Source: CALJFL01 sp036961205
GTDB lineage: Bacteria > Pseudomonadota > Gammaproteobacteria > Pseudomonadales > Halieaceae
Direction: 5' to 3'
DNA: 64,000 nt
Assembly (NCBI GenBank): GCA_036961205.1
Contig: JBALVI010000005.1
Location: 310,001-374,000 of the forward strand
The notes under the pieces: generated by a model
The model's input: the letters and a program-made list of their open reading frames with translations, nothing else
Told to the model about the DNA's origin: nothing
The model's database searches: none
In this document: positions 63,412 through 64,000 of the stretch, piece after piece
How positions within the stretch are numbered: the first letter of the stretch is position 1
Layout: the number at the start of each line of letters is the position of its first letter
Translations under genes and position numbers: made by a program

Positions 63412-64000
63412 CTAGAATGTCTGCCCGAGGAACAAATAGGCTGATTGTCGGCCACCTTCTGCAGCGCCATACGCGATATATATAGGGCCGACTACAGTGT
63501 CAAATACGACGAAAAGGCTCCCGGCGACCAGCATGGTGTCAACTTCAAAAGTTGCCGTATAGGCGGTCGTTGTGGATGACCCGCCCGTAATCTCAGGTGG
63601 TCCAATACGCAGTTCGACGTCGCTGTCAATGCGGGTTACACCGACACGAAACTCGCCCCAGTTATCAAACTGGCGACCCCCTTGCAGCGACAATCTGGTG
63701 TTATCCGCACCGACCTCTGCTATTTGAAACCCGCCATTATCGAAAACTCCACCATTGGAGCGTACATACTCGACCTGGGGGTTCACAAACCAGCGCGACT
63801 TGTAATCCAGCGGTTGAAAAAACTCAGCAAACACTCTGGGTGTCTCACCCAACTGTATCTCGGCTCGAAATTCGCCACCCAGACTATTAATCTCTGTGCG
63901 CGTTAGTCGCGCAGCAATGTTGTAGCCACTATTGCCGCTAAAGTCGTCCTCAAAGTTGATGCCGAAGCGCAGGTAATTTGGCCGCAACCGCACGAAATGG
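63412..64000 (-). CDS. C-terminal outer-membrane barrel of a patatin-like/surface-antigen protein (partial)
   Basis: An open frame of about 195 residues running out of the window at 64000; the N-terminal part is outside. It opens RLRPNYLRFGINFEDDFSG, a phrase typical of the Bac_surface_Ag (BamA-like) barrel in patatin-like phospholipases of the PlpD type. It continues with strands such as RTEINSLGGEFRAEIQLGE and FVNPQVEYVRS, ending AYLFLGQTF with terminal Phe. The patatin domain, with its GxSxG, would lie to the right. A stand-alone barrel protein is the alternative. Confidence 0.75.
   Translation of the reverse strand, partial: HFVRLRPNYLRFGINFEDDFSGNSGYNIAARLTRTEINSLGGEFRAEIQLGETPRVFAEFFQPLDYKSRWFVNPQVEYVRSNGGVFDNGGFQIAEVGADNTRLSLQGGRQFDNWGEFRVGVTRIDSDVELRIGPPEITGGSSTTTAYTATFEVDTMLVAGSLFVVFDTVVGPIYIAYGAAEGGRQSAYLFLGQTF

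Overview
The window looks like chromosomal DNA of a free-living marine gammaproteobacterium, perhaps of the Halieaceae/Cellvibrionales type. This is an inference from gene content: a long-form PurC, PldA, a TonB-dependent receptor, a choline-to-betaine operon, a lysine/alanine-rich histone H1-like protein and many VOC, isochorismatase and CoA-transferase family enzymes. No rRNA, tRNA, CRISPR array, prophage or complete insertion sequence was seen.

Layout. (a) 1-8.2 kb: mixed housekeeping and membrane genes: a DUF442 fragment, a lipoprotein, two overlapping genes of unknown function, a TauE-type exporter, purC, pldA, an MscS channel and a DUF4239 protein. (b) 8.2-20.1 kb, minus strand: a peptide-utilisation-like cluster made of a TonB-dependent receptor, two translationally coupled DUF885 putative metallohydrolases, an exported amidohydrolase, an NRAMP-fold transporter without the metal-site motifs, a VOC protein, an exported S9 prolyl peptidase and RidA. 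(c) 20.3-25.2 kb: a LysR regulator divergent from a four-gene operon: DHDPS-family aldolase/deaminase, DAO-family FAD dehydrogenase, [2Fe-2S] protein and an FAD/NAD oxidoreductase with a BFD-like C-terminus. This is the gene set of D-hydroxyproline or opine type dehydrogenases. A matching 18-19 bp motif lies upstream of both the receptor and this operon and suggests joint control by the LysR protein. (d) 25.2-34.2 kb: a VOC protein, an exported protein of unknown function, an NHL beta-propeller, an isochorismatase-type amidase coupled to two tandem PuuE-like deacetylases, a CaiB/BaiF CoA-transferase, a DUF1295 reductase-like membrane protein and an SDR protein. (e) 34.5-42.4 kb: YceH, an alpha/beta hydrolase-OsmC fusion, a PQQ-dependent dehydrogenase, an acyl-CoA synthetase, a remnant of a PQQ sugar dehydrogenase and a nucleotide-transporter-like protein. 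(f) 42.5-50.1 kb: an exported MDR reductase, two convergent phospholipase D lipoproteins with an EEP-family nuclease/phosphatase, an outer-membrane MetA-type protein and a scar joining two gene fragments. (g) 50.4-57.3 kb: a histone H1-like gene with a strong terminator, a haem-binding DUF3365 protein, an unknown membrane protein, YaiI, a SpoU methyltransferase and an AT-rich pair (U32 peptidase/RlhA and a GST). (h) 57.5-62 kb: betB-betA-BCCT operon. (i) 62.1-64 kb: a 53-aa small protein, an EamA exporter and the C-terminal barrel of a patatin-like or surface-antigen protein cut by the window edge.

The most interesting reading is that blocks (b) and (c) form one regulon for importing and degrading proline- or hydroxyproline-containing peptides. 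The receptor imports, the S9 peptidase, DUF885 proteins and amidohydrolase release the imino acid, and the dehydrogenase plus DHDPS-type enzyme oxidise and deaminate it. The substrate is inferred from family knowledge and is not proven by the sequence. Block (d) holds a compact cyclic-amide/imide hydrolysis-like operon that might act on a related or a different N-heterocycle.
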